Shown here: in pieces, positions 7,730-16,231 of the stretch
Layout: each line of letters begins with the position of its first letter
How positions within the stretch are numbered: position 1 is the stretch's first letter
Source of the DNA: Intrasporangium sp.
Lineage (GTDB): Bacteria; Actinomycetota; Actinomycetes; Actinomycetales; Dermatophilaceae
Length of the DNA stretch: 35,370 nt
Assembly (NCBI RefSeq): GCF_030452765.1
Contig: NZ_JAKDLO010000021.1
Location: forward strand, 1 to 35,370
Direction: 5' to 3'
The notes under the pieces: model-generated
The model's input: the letters and a program-made list of their open reading frames with translations, nothing else
The model's database searches: none
Told to the model about the DNA's origin: nothing
Program-made: the position numbers and the translations under genes

Positions 7730-8560
7730 TCACTGGCCGACCCGGAAGCGGGCGAAGTCGACGACCTTCGCGCCGGCCTCCGCCGCGACCTTCGCGACGG
7801 TCTTCTTCGGATCCTTCGCGAACGGCTGGTCGAGCAGGACGTTCTCCTTGAAGTAGCCGTTGACGCGGCCCTCGACGATCCTCGGCAGGGCGGCCTCGGG
7901 CTTGCCCTCCTCCTTGGCAGTCGCCTCGGCGAGGCGGCGCTCGTTCTCGACCGTCTCGGCGGGCACGTCCTCACGGGACAGGACCGTCGGCGAGAAGGCC
8001 GCGACGTGCATCGCGACGTCTCGGCCGACCGCCTCGTCACCGCCCTCGATGGCGACGAGAACACCGATCTGCGCCGGCAGGTCGGGGCTCGTCTTGTGCA
8101 GGTAGGACACGACGTTGCCGGCCTCGAGTCGGGCGACTCGCCTGACCTCGATCTTCTCGCCGATCATCGCGTTGGCGTCATCGAGCAGCCCCTGGACGGT
8201 CTTGCCGTCCGCGGTCGTGCTCGCGAGCAGCTCCTGCGCGGTCGTCGCCTTGGTGGCGACGGCCTGGGCGAGAACCGTGTCGGCGAGGTCGATGAACTTC
8301 TCGCCCTTGGCGACGAAGTCGGTCTCGCACAGCACCTCCACGAGAGTGCCGGCACCGTCACCGGCAGCGGCCGCGACGAGGCCGTTGGAGGTCGTGCGGC
8401 CCTCGCGCTTCGTCACCCCCTTGAGGCCCTTGACGCGCAGGATCTCGATGGCCTTCGTCTGGTCGCCGTCGGCCTCGTCGAGGGCCTTCTTGACGTCGAG
8501 CATGCCGGCACCGGTCTTCTCGCGCAGCGCCTTGATGTCAGCGGCGGTGTAGTTCGCCAT
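7730..8560 (-). CDS. tsf: translation elongation factor Ts
   Basis: Guanine nucleotide exchange factor for EF-Tu. The 276-residue protein starts MANYTAADIKALREKTGAGM, the conserved UBA-like N-terminus that contacts EF-Tu, followed by LCETDFVAKGEKF and the core ending in GAKVVDFARFRVGQ. The frame is open to 8920, but the ATG at 8560 is certain from the family N-terminus and an AAGGAG site upstream. It follows rpsB after 40 bases, the universal arrangement, and ends at a strong hairpin. Normally pyrH would follow; here about 5 kb of unrelated genes intervenes. Confidence 0.98.
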   Translation of the reverse strand: MANYTAADIKALREKTGAGMLDVKKALDEADGDQTKAIEILRVKGLKGVTKREGRTTSNGLVAAAAGDGAGTLVEVLCETDFVAKGEKFIDLADTVLAQAVATKATTAQELLASTTADGKTVQGLLDDANAMIGEKIEVRRVARLEAGNVVSYLHKTSPDLPAQIGVLVAIEGGDEAVGRDVAMHVAAFSPTVLSREDVPAETVENERRLAEATAKEEGKPEAALPRIVEGRVNGYFKENVLLDQPFAKDPKKTVAKVAAEAGAKVVDFARFRVGQ

Positions 8561-8600
8561 GGGTGTTTCGTGCTCCTTCTCAGGACGGGTGCGGTGGTGG

Positions 8601-9692
8601 TCAGGCCTGCTCGGCGGGAGTCTCGGCCTCGGCGGCGGGCCCGGCCTTGGCGGCGGGCTCGGCCTCGGCGGCGGGCTCGGCCTCGGCGGCGGGCTCGGCC
8701 TCTGCGGCGGGCTCGGCCGGAGCAGCCTCGGCGGCGGGCTCAGGGGCTCCGGCCGGAGCGGCCTCGGCAGCAGGTGCCTCGGCAGCAGGTGCCTCGGTGA
8801 CAACCTCGGCCGGAGCGGCCTCGGCAGCAGGTGCCTCGGTGACAGCCTCAGCGGGAGCAGCCTCAGCGGGAGCAGCCTCAGCGGCGGGGCCCTCGGTCTC
8901 GGTCTCGGCGGCCTGTTCACCGGCCGCCCCCTCGGCGTAGAGCTCCCGCTCCCACTCGGCCAGTGGCTCCTCGACTGTCGTCTCGGTGCCGGTCCGTCCG
9001 GACGAGCGCTGGACGACTCCGTCGGCGACCGCGTCGGCGACGACCCTCGTCAGCAGGGTGACGGAGCGGATCGCGTCGTCGTTGCCGGGGATCTTGTAGT
9101 CGACCTCGTCGGGGTCACAGTTCGTGTCGAGGATCGCGATGACCGGCAGGCCGAGCTTGCGGGCCTCGTCGACAGCGAGGTGCTCCTTCTTCGTGTCGAC
9201 CACCCACACGGCCGAGGGCACCTTGCTCATCGAGCGGATTCCGCCGAGGGTCTTCTCGAGCTTGTCCTTCTCGCGCTTGAGGATGAGCAGCTCCTTCTTC
9301 GTGTGACCGGAGCCGGCCACGTCGTCGAAGTTGATCTCCTCGAGCTCCTTGAGGCGCGTGAGGCGTTTGGAGATGGTCTGGAAGTTCGTGAGCATGCCAC
9401 CGAGCCAGCGGTGGTTGACGTAGGGCATCCCGACGCGGGTCGCCTGCTCGGCGATCGGCTCCTGGGCCTGCTTCTTGGTGCCGACGAAAAGGATGGTGCC
9501 GCCGTGGGCGACGGTCTCCTTGACGAACTCGTAGGCGTTGTTGATGTAGGTCAACGACTGCTGGAGGTCGATGATGTAGATGCCGTTGCGCTCGGTCATG
9601 ATGAAGCGCTTCATCTTGGGGTTCCAGCGACGGGTCTGGTGCCCGAAGTGGACGCCGCTCTCGAGGAGCTGGCGCATGGTGACGACGGCCAT
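8601..9692 (-). CDS. rpsB: 30S ribosomal protein S2
   Basis: S2 binds the head-body junction of the 30S subunit. From ATG 9692 (AAGGAG site upstream) it is 363 residues, starting [19 protein letters not shown]. The conserved core ends near residue 260 ([37 protein letters not shown], then the WERELY region). The last 100 or so residues are a low-complexity Ala/Glu/Pro tail with EPAAEA and PAEA repeats, encoded in part by an 18-bp tandem repeat. Actinobacterial S2 proteins often have such a tail, but this one is long. Operon with tsf. Confidence 0.97.
   Translation of the reverse strand: MAVVTMRQLLESGVHFGHQTRRWNPKMKRFIMTERNGIYIIDLQQSLTYINNAYEFVKETVAHGGTILFVGTKKQAQEPIAEQATRVGMPYVNHRWLGGMLTNFQTISKRLTRLKELEEINFDDVAGSGHTKKELLILKREKDKLEKTLGGIRSMSKVPSAVWVVDTKKEHLAVDEARKLGLPVIAILDTNCDPDEVDYKIPGNDDAIRSVTLLTRVVADAVADGVVQRSSGRTGTETTVEEPLAEWERELYAEGAAGEQAAETETEGPAAEAAPAEAAPAEAVTEAPAAEAAPAEVVTEAPAAEAPAAEAAPAGAPEPAAEAAPAEPAAEAEPAAEAEPAAEAEPAAKAGPAAEAETPAEQA
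8625..8714. repeat. 18-bp tandem repeat in rpsB tail
   Basis: Five 18-bp units of the type GGCCTCGGCGGCGGGCTC at 8625, 8643, 8661, 8679 and 8697. They differ by one or two bases and encode repeated EPAAEA hexapeptides on the minus strand. Such an array is prone to length change by slippage without shifting the reading frame. Confidence 0.9.
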
Positions 9693-10011
9693 GCCGTGGT
9701 TCTCCTTGTGGTAGTTGTCAGTTGAGCGTGCGACGAGGAAGCGCAGACCCGGCCCGACGCGCGGACCGAGCTCAGCGGCATACGCCACACTCCTGGCGCC
9801 TGCACGCACCCCACCCAGCCATCGGCCGGGACTGCCGTGGTGCGCCCCGGCTGCTCCGAGGAGTAGCCGGCAGAAGACGCGCGAATTGTGATCCGGGCAC
9901 CCGAGGATGCGCCGGACCGCCCACCATCGTACGACGCGGCGGGCATCCACGAGAAATCAGCGCGGTCCGCGACAATGGAATGCGCCGACACTGCCGAGTC
10001 CGGAGGACGAG
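9693..10011. other. divergent intergenic region rpsB / DUF6541-like gene
   Basis: This 319-base region must hold the rpsB-tsf promoter and any S2 leader. I find no gene in it. TACGAT on the minus strand near 9929-9934 is a possible -10 for rpsB without a good -35. One full copy of the enriched word GCGGCATAC lies at 9775-9783. The plus-strand gene has a clear GGAGG site at 10002-10006. Confidence 0.5.
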
Positions 10012-11937
10012 TTGACCAGCTGGGCCCAGACGATCCCCGTGTTCGTCGTCTTCGTGGCACTCGCGTTCGTTCCCGGCTGGCTCGTGGTGCGGGCCTTCGG
10101 CTCGCGAGGGGTCGAGGCGGTGGCGATCTCCCCGGCCGTGTCCGTCGGGGTGCTCGCCGGGTTCGGCACGGCGGCAGGTGTGCTCGGCGTCCGATGGACC
10201 TGGTGGGTGGTCATCGCCTCGACCGCACTGTCCGTCGTGGCCGCCTGGCTGGTCGGCGGATGGCTGGCGCGGTCCCGCGGCGGTCGCGATCCGGAGCTGC
10301 ACCTGAAGCGCCGGCTGTTCGGGCGGCCGCGCCCGGATGTCGTCATCGCGTGCCTTGTCGGCGTCGTGCTCGCACTCGTGACGATCCTCCCGGCGTTCGG
10401 CCGGCCGGACAGCCTCGTCGACTCCCCGGACGCCGTCTACCACCTCAACCGGATCCGCACCTTCATCGAGTCCGGCGATGTCTCCCTGTTCAACCCGGCC
10501 TTCTACCCGAACGGGTTCCACGCGTGGGTGGCGACCGGGCTCATGGCTTTCGGTACCCCGGTGCTGGCAGGGACGAACGTCGCGACCCTCGTGGTCGCCG
10601 CCGTCGTGTGGCCGGTCGGGTGTGTCGCCCTCGTGCGCCACGCGCTCGGCACGTCGCTGCTGGTCACGTATGCCGCTGGGTTCGCCTCCGCGGCGTTCCT
10701 CTCCTTCCCGACCACCCTGCTCGGCTGGGGCGTGCTGTGGCCGAACCTGATGGGCACGGCGATGCTGCCGGCCGCCCTGGCGCTCATGCTGCAGGCGGCC
10801 CGCACCCGGCACCCGGGCAAGGTGCTGACCTTCTGTGTGTCCCTGCCGGGGCTGGCGCTGGTCCACCCGAACGTCATCGTGTCCCTCGTGGTCTTCATCC
10901 TCGTCTGGTTCGCGACGGCACGGCTGCGGGCCGGAGTGCTGCGCCACCTCCCGTGGCGGGTCGTCGTGCGCGACGTCGGGATCGTCGCGGCTCTCGTCGT
11001 GGCGGGGATCGTGCTCGCACCGTTGCTGTCGCCGCGGCTCGCTGCCACCCAGGCCTACACGTGGTCCGGACAGGTCTCGGTCTGGGCAGCGCTCACCGAG
11101 GTCGTCGGCGGACGGCTCATGGTGTTCTCCGTGCTGTGGGGACTGCTGGCCCTGATCGTGCTCGGGATCGCCTGGGTGCTGTGGCGGGCCCGTCAGGCGA
11201 TCCCCATCGTCGCGATGTGGCTCACGTGTGTCGCCCTCTATGTCATGGCGGCCTCGTCGAGCCAGGGATGGACGGCCCTGGTCACCGGCTACTGGTACAA
11301 CGACAAGGTGCGCCTGGCAGCGCTGGCCGCGGTGCCGGGGGTGGTGCTCGTAGCCGGGGCGGCACCGATGGTGCGGCTGCTCCTGCACCGGACCCGGTGG
11401 GTGCAGACCTGGAACCGGCGAGAGCCGCTCCTCGCCGCGGGAGTGGCCCTCGCGCTCATCCCCGCGCTGACCGTGGGCCTGCACGCATCGACCCGGTACC
11501 AGTTGCTGCACAACTTCTTCTCCCCTGGTGAGGCGGACCGGGTCATCCTCAGTGACCAGGGGCGCGCCTCGCTCGCGCAGCTCGCCGATCGGATCCCGGC
11601 CGGTGAGGGGGTCGTCGGGCGGCCCGAGAACGGGTCCCCGCTCATGTGGGCGCTGTTCGGGACGAACACGCTGTACCGGTCCATCCCCATCACGGGCTCG
11701 GGGGACAACGTCCTCCTCGGCACCGGCTTCGCCGACATGCAGCGACGGCCGGACGTCTGTGCAGCACTGGCCCGCAACAACATCCGCTGGGCGATCGGGT
11801 CGAGCCACACGTACTGGCTCGACCGGCCGGCGCTGACCTCGGGTCTGATGAACCTCGACAGGGTCGACGGGCTCGAGAAGGTCGAGACCGTCGGGCAGTA
11901 CACGCTCTACCGGATCACCGGTTGTCGCCTCGGCTGA
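10012..11937 (+). CDS. large polytopic membrane protein, DUF6541-like
   Basis: Predicted 641-residue integral membrane protein. The frame is open from 9907, but the TTG at 10012 is chosen because GGAGG (10002-10006) sits five bases before it and a hydrophobic segment (TIPVFVVFVALAFVPGWLVV) starts at once, as in DUF6541 proteins. There are about 12-14 hydrophobic segments. A conserved extracytoplasmic loop after the fifth reads SPDAVYHLNRIRTFIESGD and AFYPNGFHAW, and a polar C-terminal domain (about 500-641) includes NGSPLMWALFG. Topology resembles GT-C-type lipid-linked sugar transferases, so a role in cell-surface glycan assembly is possible but unproven. Convergent with the M23 gene. Confidence 0.78.
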   Translation: MTSWAQTIPVFVVFVALAFVPGWLVVRAFGSRGVEAVAISPAVSVGVLAGFGTAAGVLGVRWTWWVVIASTALSVVAAWLVGGWLARSRGGRDPELHLKRRLFGRPRPDVVIACLVGVVLALVTILPAFGRPDSLVDSPDAVYHLNRIRTFIESGDVSLFNPAFYPNGFHAWVATGLMAFGTPVLAGTNVATLVVAAVVWPVGCVALVRHALGTSLLVTYAAGFASAAFLSFPTTLLGWGVLWPNLMGTAMLPAALALMLQAARTRHPGKVLTFCVSLPGLALVHPNVIVSLVVFILVWFATARLRAGVLRHLPWRVVVRDVGIVAALVVAGIVLAPLLSPRLAATQAYTWSGQVSVWAALTEVVGGRLMVFSVLWGLLALIVLGIAWVLWRARQAIPIVAMWLTCVALYVMAASSSQGWTALVTGYWYNDKVRLAALAAVPGVVLVAGAAPMVRLLLHRTRWVQTWNRREPLLAAGVALALIPALTVGLHASTRYQLLHNFFSPGEADRVILSDQGRASLAQLADRIPAGEGVVGRPENGSPLMWALFGTNTLYRSIPITGSGDNVLLGTGFADMQRRPDVCAALARNNIRWAIGSSHTYWLDRPALTSGLMNLDRVDGLEKVETVGQYTLYRITGCRLG

Positions 11938-11963
11938 CTGACGGGCCCCACTCACAGTCGACC

Positions 11964-11977
11964 GGGCAGCACTGCCC
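11964..11977. terminator. short hairpin between convergent genes
   Basis: GGGCA-GCAC-TGCCC lies 27 bases past the DUF6541-like stop and before the convergent M23 stop at 12060. The stem is short and there is no T run, so this is only a possible terminator. Confidence 0.3.
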
Positions 11978-12059
11978 CCGTCGAGCGGTCGGCACCTCCC
12001 GGTCGGGCGGGCACCGAGAGCCACAGATCAGATCATCGAGAGGGCCAGGTCTCCAGCCG

Positions 12060-12626
12060 TCACTCGAGCGGGAGCAGGACGATTCGTCGTCGGGTCATCA
12101 GGCTGAGCGGGTCGAGGTACGTGTCACCGCGCAGGACGCCCCAGTGCAGACAGGTCGCCGGCGCACAGTGACCCGCCGTCTCGTCGACGACTGCGACCAG
12201 GTCGCCTGCTCGAACCGTGGTTCCGACGGGGGCCTGGTGCCGGACGGGCTCGAACGTGCTGCGGAGCCCGCCTTCATGAGCAACGACCACGACGCCGCGA
12301 CCTGCGATGGTCCCGGCGAAGCTGACCCGACCGCCGGCCGGCGACAGCACCGGCCGGCCCACGGCGGCCGAGAGGTCCACGCCACGATGGCCTCGCCCCC
12401 ATTGCTCAGCCGGGGGGTCGAACGGGCCCAGGACGCGCGGCTGCGGATCGAGCGGCCACGTCCAGCCGGTCTGGTTCGGCGCGAGACTCGCCGCCGCGAG
12501 CGGCCTCGCCAGCCTGTCCGTCGCTGCTGCCGGGGGGCTGTTTGCCAACGTGCCTGCCGACGCCGCCGCGGCCCCTGTGGCAAGGGCGAGCGTGGCTAGA
12601 GCAGCGACGAAGGAGGCGATGGCCAT
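12060..12626 (-). CDS. secreted M23 (LytM-fold) protein, probably degenerate
   Basis: The 188-residue product begins with a signal-peptide-like Ala-rich hydrophobic stretch (residues 1-30) and ends in a LytM/M23 domain (about 55-175). M23 zinc ligands are visible: His80 and Asp84 in HRGVD, and His161 in CLHWG. The two catalytic histidines are not: the first residue of the usual H-x-H is Cys159, and the YxHL position reads STFEPV. Cys153 and Cys159 could form a disulfide. It may therefore bind peptidoglycan or activate another hydrolase, as EnvC/NlpD-type degenerate LytM proteins do. An M23 gene between rpsB and xerC is a conserved actinobacterial arrangement. Confidence 0.85.
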   Translation of the reverse strand: MAIASFVAALATLALATGAAAASAGTLANSPPAAATDRLARPLAAASLAPNQTGWTWPLDPQPRVLGPFDPPAEQWGRGHRGVDLSAAVGRPVLSPAGGRVSFAGTIAGRGVVVVAHEGGLRSTFEPVRHQAPVGTTVRAGDLVAVVDETAGHCAPATCLHWGVLRGDTYLDPLSLMTRRRIVLLPLE

Positions 12627-12721
12627 GCCGGGGAGACTAGATCGGCGTGCCCGGCCAAATCCCGGACGGCTTCACGCCTGTGGGCGACGGGGCAGCACGT
12701 CCCTGGGATGTGCAGAGCCGA

Positions 12722-13885
12722 TCAGGTGCCGCCGAGCGAGTGCAGACGCCGGCCTGCCTCGACAAGCACCTCGTCGCGCTTGCAGAAGGCGAACCGGAGC
12801 AGGGTCCGGGCGACGTCCTTGTCGTCGTGGAAGACGCTGACCGGAATGCCGACGACACCGACTCGCTCGGGCAGCTCACGCGCGAAGGCGAGTGCATCGC
12901 CGGCACCGAGCGGACTCACGTCGGCGATGACGAAGTACGTCCCCGACGGGCGGCTGATCTTCAGACCCGCGTTCTCCAGCGCCATGCAGAGCAGGTCCCG
13001 CTTGGCCTGCAGGGAGTCGCGAAGCCGTACGTACGCGTCATCGCCCAGCCCGAGGGCCAAGGCCACCGCGGGCTGGAACGGGCCGGACCCGACGAAGGTG
13101 AGGAACTGCTTGACCGTGCGCGCGGCCGTGACGGCCTCCTCGGGTCCCGACAGCCAGCCCACCTTCCATCCGGTGGCCGAGAAGGTCTTGCCCGCCGAGG
13201 AGATCGTGATCGTGCGCTCGGCCATGCCGGGCAAGGTCGCCATCGGGACGTGCTCGTGCCCGTCGAAGACCAGGTGCTCGTAGACCTCGTCCGTGACGAC
13301 CCAGGCATCGTGTTCCCTGGCCAGTGCGGCGACGAGCTCCAGCTCCGCTCTGGTGAACACCTTCCCGGTGGGGTTGTGCGGAGTGTTCAGCAGGACGAGC
13401 CTCGTCCGCGGCGAGAAGGCGGCCCGCAGCGACGCCTCGTCGAGCGCGAAGTCCGGGAAGCGGAGGACGGACGTGCGGCGGGTCGCGCCCGCGAGGGCGA
13501 TGCATGCGGCATACGAGTCGTAGTAGGGCTCGAAGGTGACCACCTCGTCACCCGGCTCGCACAGCGCAAGGATGACCGAGGCGATGGCCTCGGTCGCACC
13601 GACGGTGACGAGGATCTGGGTGCGCGGGTCCATACGCAGCCCGTAGAAGCGCTCCTGATGGGCGGAGATCGACGCGAGCAGCTCCGGGACGCCGGATGAC
13701 GGCGGGTACTGGTTGCGGCCACTGTCGATGGCCGCCTTGGCTGCGGCGAGCATCTCGACAGGGCCGTCCGTGTCGGGGAAGCCCTGCCCGAGGTTGATGC
13801 TGTCGGTCTCGAGGGCGAGGGCCGACATCTCGGCGAAGATCGTTTCGCCGAAGGGACGCATGCGAGAGACGAGCGGCAACTCCAT
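12722..13885 (-). CDS. PLP-dependent class I/II aminotransferase
   Basis: Fold-type I aminotransferase, 387 residues, cytosolic. Features: [12 protein letters not shown] (31-42) at the substrate side, GATEAI (96-101) phosphate cup, HNPTG with Asn171, TDEVYEH with Asp199 and Tyr202, and [16 protein letters not shown] with Schiff-base Lys233. It resembles the actinobacterial group annotated as DapC/Rv0858c-like N-succinyldiaminopimelate aminotransferase, and kynurenine-type aminotransferases; substrate is not decided. The frame is open further upstream into xerC, but ATG 13885 gives the normal N-terminus ([17 protein letters not shown]). No clear ribosome binding site is seen; a TATCGT seven bases before the ATG suggests a leaderless transcript. 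Confidence 0.9.
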   Translation of the reverse strand: MELPLVSRMRPFGETIFAEMSALALETDSINLGQGFPDTDGPVEMLAAAKAAIDSGRNQYPPSSGVPELLASISAHQERFYGLRMDPRTQILVTVGATEAIASVILALCEPGDEVVTFEPYYDSYAACIALAGATRRTSVLRFPDFALDEASLRAAFSPRTRLVLLNTPHNPTGKVFTRAELELVAALAREHDAWVVTDEVYEHLVFDGHEHVPMATLPGMAERTITISSAGKTFSATGWKVGWLSGPEEAVTAARTVKQFLTFVGSGPFQPAVALALGLGDDAYVRLRDSLQAKRDLLCMALENAGLKISRPSGTYFVIADVSPLGAGDALAFARELPERVGVVGIPVSVFHDDKDVARTLLRFAFCKRDEVLVEAGRRLHSLGGT

Positions 13886-13940
13886 GCCGTTGACGATACC
13901 CACCGAGCTCGACCGGGGCCCGGCCGCCATGCTCGACAGG

Positions 13941-14897
13941 TCAGGCGCGAGGATGGGCCTGTTGGTAGCTCCTCCTGAGCCGGTCGACCGAGACATGCGT
14001 GTAGATCTGCGTCGTGGCGAGGCTGGCGTGGCCCAGCAGCTCCTGGACGATCCGGAGGTCGGCACCGCCCTCGAGCAGGTGCGTGGCCGCGCTGTGACGC
14101 AGTCCGTGCGGTCCCAGGTCTGGGGCGTCAGGCACGTGCGAGAGCAGCTCGTGCACCAGTGCGCGCACCTGCCTCGGGTCGACTCGCCCGCCCCGACGAC
14201 CGAGGAAGAGCGCCGACCCTGACCTCTCGTTGGCCAGCTGACCTCGAGAGGTCAGCCACTCGGCAAGGGCATCAGCCGCGGGAACGCCGAAGGGGACCAC
14301 CCGCTCCCTGCCCCCCTTGCCCATGACGCGCACGGTTCGTTGGCCCCAGTCCAGATCGTCGATGTCGAGCCCGACCAGCTCCCCCACGCGCAGGCCGCTG
14401 GCATAGAGCACCTCGACGATCGCGCGGTCGCGGCGGTGGATGGGATCGTCGTCATCGGCCCGGACGGCGGCGAGGTCGAGCAGCTCGCCTGCCTCGCTCT
14501 GCTTGAGTACTCCGGGCAGGGTCCGGATGCGCTTGGGTGCGACGAGGCGCAGGGATGGGTCGGTGGGTAGCCGTCCCGTGTGCTGCGCCCACCGGAAGAA
14601 CGTGCGGGCCGATGCGGCGCGTCGGGCGAGCGTCGCCCGGGCCGCGCCGGCCTCGTCCTGCGCACCCAGCCAGGAGCGGAGGTCGGCGAGCCGCACGTCC
14701 GCCAGCCCCTCGATGCCGTGGTCGCCGAGATGGGTCAGCAGATGACGTATGTCGCCCAGGTAGGCTCGCGTCGTGTGGGTGGACCGGCCGCGTTCGACTG
14801 CCAGGTAACGGGCGAATGCCTCGAGATCCTCGGCATAGCGGGGGAGCAGGATGGCGGCCCCCCGGCCGCCGGTCCCGTCCTGGCTCACTTCACTCAC
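13941..14897 (-). CDS. xerC: tyrosine recombinase XerC
   Basis: Site-specific recombinase that resolves chromosome dimers at dif. From GTG 14897 it has 318 residues: N-terminal core-binding SAM-like domain (about 18-110) and catalytic domain (about 130-310). The full catalytic set is present: Arg170 (SGLRVGEL), Lys194 (GKGGRER), His264 and Arg267 ([12 protein letters not shown]), His290 ([14 protein letters not shown]) and Tyr299. The frame is open to 15044, but the upstream part looks non-coding; the start is the least certain point because no strong ribosome binding site precedes it. Neighbourhood (dprA upstream, same strand) is the conserved actinobacterial one, interrupted here by a 1.3-kb scar. 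It is a housekeeping type, not evidence of an integrated element. Confidence 0.93.
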   Translation of the reverse strand: MSEVSQDGTGGRGAAILLPRYAEDLEAFARYLAVERGRSTHTTRAYLGDIRHLLTHLGDHGIEGLADVRLADLRSWLGAQDEAGAARATLARRAASARTFFRWAQHTGRLPTDPSLRLVAPKRIRTLPGVLKQSEAGELLDLAAVRADDDDPIHRRDRAIVEVLYASGLRVGELVGLDIDDLDWGQRTVRVMGKGGRERVVPFGVPAADALAEWLTSRGQLANERSGSALFLGRRGGRVDPRQVRALVHELLSHVPDAPDLGPHGLRHSAATHLLEGGADLRIVQELLGHASLATTQIYTHVSVDRLRRSYQQAHPRA

Positions 14898-15286
14898 CCC
14901 GGCACCATCGCAAACCGGCGCCAGGACGACAAGAACCGCGCGGTTGTGTTGCGCCCTGCCGGGCGTGCCGCAGCACTCCGGGACGTCCTGTTTGCACCCG
15001 GAACGGCAGGCGCGGTCGTCGCCGGGAAGCACGGTCCGCACCACGGCCCCGCCGTGGCAGCAGCGCTCTGGCGCGCCCGACCGATACTGCCGTCCCGGGC
15101 CACATATGGGAGCCGTCGCGCCGGATGCACCTTATTGACCCCGCAATCCTAAGGCTATGGAACCTGCAAGGTCAGTGCTGTTGACTGCGACACCGAGATC
15201 GCCGCCGAATCCCTCGCCTTTCCAGCACGACGACGCGATTGAGGTTGACACCGGGTCGGGAGAGGCAGGGCAGGGCAATGTCTTGC
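14898..15286. other. gene-free stretch upstream of xerC
   Basis: No gene supported. Open frames here look like shadows. The segment precedes the dprA-derived scar, and the xerC promoter should lie in it; I cannot place a convincing one. Confidence 0.4.
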
Positions 15287-15430
15287 TCGCGACGGGGGCG
15301 CTGACGCCGGTGGTCGTCCTTGCCGCCCTGGCTGTGGCATTGAGCAGGGCTCGAGGTCGAGACCACCGCGCTTCGCGGCAGTCTCTCGCGGGTGATGGCG
15401 CAAGATCGCCAAGGGCAGAACCTGACGGAT
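15287..15430 (+). pseudogene. rearranged inverted copy of the dprA 3' end
   Basis: Three pieces of the dprA C-terminal region are recognisable by eye. 15298-15331 matches dprA coding sense (reverse complement of 16306-16339; reads ALTPVVVLAALA). 15332-15389 matches plus-strand 16339-16394, so it is flipped relative to the first piece. 15391-15429 again matches coding sense (reverse complement of about 16228-16266, including the ACC TGA end). Overall this is a decayed, opposite-strand, internally inverted duplicate of the winged-helix tail. Together with the true dprA tail it flanks the DUF4143 pseudogene as an imperfect inverted repeat. Confidence 0.8.
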
Positions 15431-15570
15431 GAACCCAGGCCGGCATGGGGGCTCCATGGGGGCTCCACGAGGGCGGGACCCACCCCGGCAGACGAGTCGT
15501 AGGCCCAGCTCCGGATCTCGTCGAGCCGGCCTGGGCGCCACACATGCGATCGGCCACCCCGTTGCAGTCA

Positions 15571-15987
15571 TCCGCCACCCGCTTCTTCGTCGACCCGTCC
15601 CCTGGCTGTCGCAGCGCTGGGCCGAGGACCCACCCAACTCCTGGCAGACCTCAACGCCACCGGTTTCTTCTTCGAGAACCTCGTGGTACGAGATGTCCGC
15701 ATCTACGCGCAGCGTCGTGGCGGTCACGTCCACCACTGGCGAGACCAGAACCAGAACGAAGTCGACATCATCGTCACGCTTCCCGACGGCCGATGGGCCG
15801 CGTTCGAGGTCAAGATGAACCCCGCCGACACGGACAAGGCCGCAGCCGCCCTGCACTCGTTCGCCGCGAAGGTCGACCACGGCAAGGCCGGCCCACGGCA
15901 GCACTCGGGGTGATCACCTCCACCGGTTTCGCGCACCGGCGACCCGACGGCATCACCGTGCTGCCGATCGGCACCCTCGGCCCATAA
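15571..15987 (+). pseudogene. DUF4143 C-terminal fragment of an AAA+ ATPase, frameshifted
   Basis: C-terminal part of a DUF4143-type ATPase, the family usually annotated as ATP-binding protein with N-terminal AAA domain. Frame 1 (15571-15600) reads SATRFFVDPS. After one extra base at 15601 the next frame reads LAVAALGRGPTQLLADLN, FFFENLVVRDVRIYAQ, NEVDIIV and AAFEVKMN, up to a stop at 15911-15913. From about 15901 the original frame resumes with ALGVITSTGFAHRRPDG and LPIGTLGP, ending at TAA. The ATPase half is absent. So it is a truncated gene with two compensating frameshifts, unlikely to be functional. It may be a remnant of acquired DNA. Confidence 0.82.
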
Positions 15988-16231
15988 CGCCACCCATCAG
16001 GCCCGCCGGCGGGACCAGAGCCGGGGCACGGCCTTGACCCGCGACACTCGGCACAACGCGTCCGATGGGCGCGACGCTCATGTCCCGGTCCCGCGCGTCA
16101 GCAACCATGGACTGGGCTCCGACCTGCCGAGCCAGTCCCGGCTGCGTCGTGACCCGTCCACGATGTGACCTTGACATCTCGCATCGCGGCACTGGCGAGC
16201 TTCACCTGGAACGGCGGGCGCTGGTCGTCCG

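Noticed and set aside
9772-12024. A 750-codon open frame on the minus strand
   Set aside because: It is antisense to the DUF6541-like gene, has a composition dominated by Arg/Gly/His/Pro/Asp and no recognisable domain; it is a high-GC shadow frame.
13941-14897. Tyrosine recombinase as evidence for an integrated element
   Set aside because: Sequence, length and locus fit housekeeping XerC, and the gene is in its conserved position relative to dprA.
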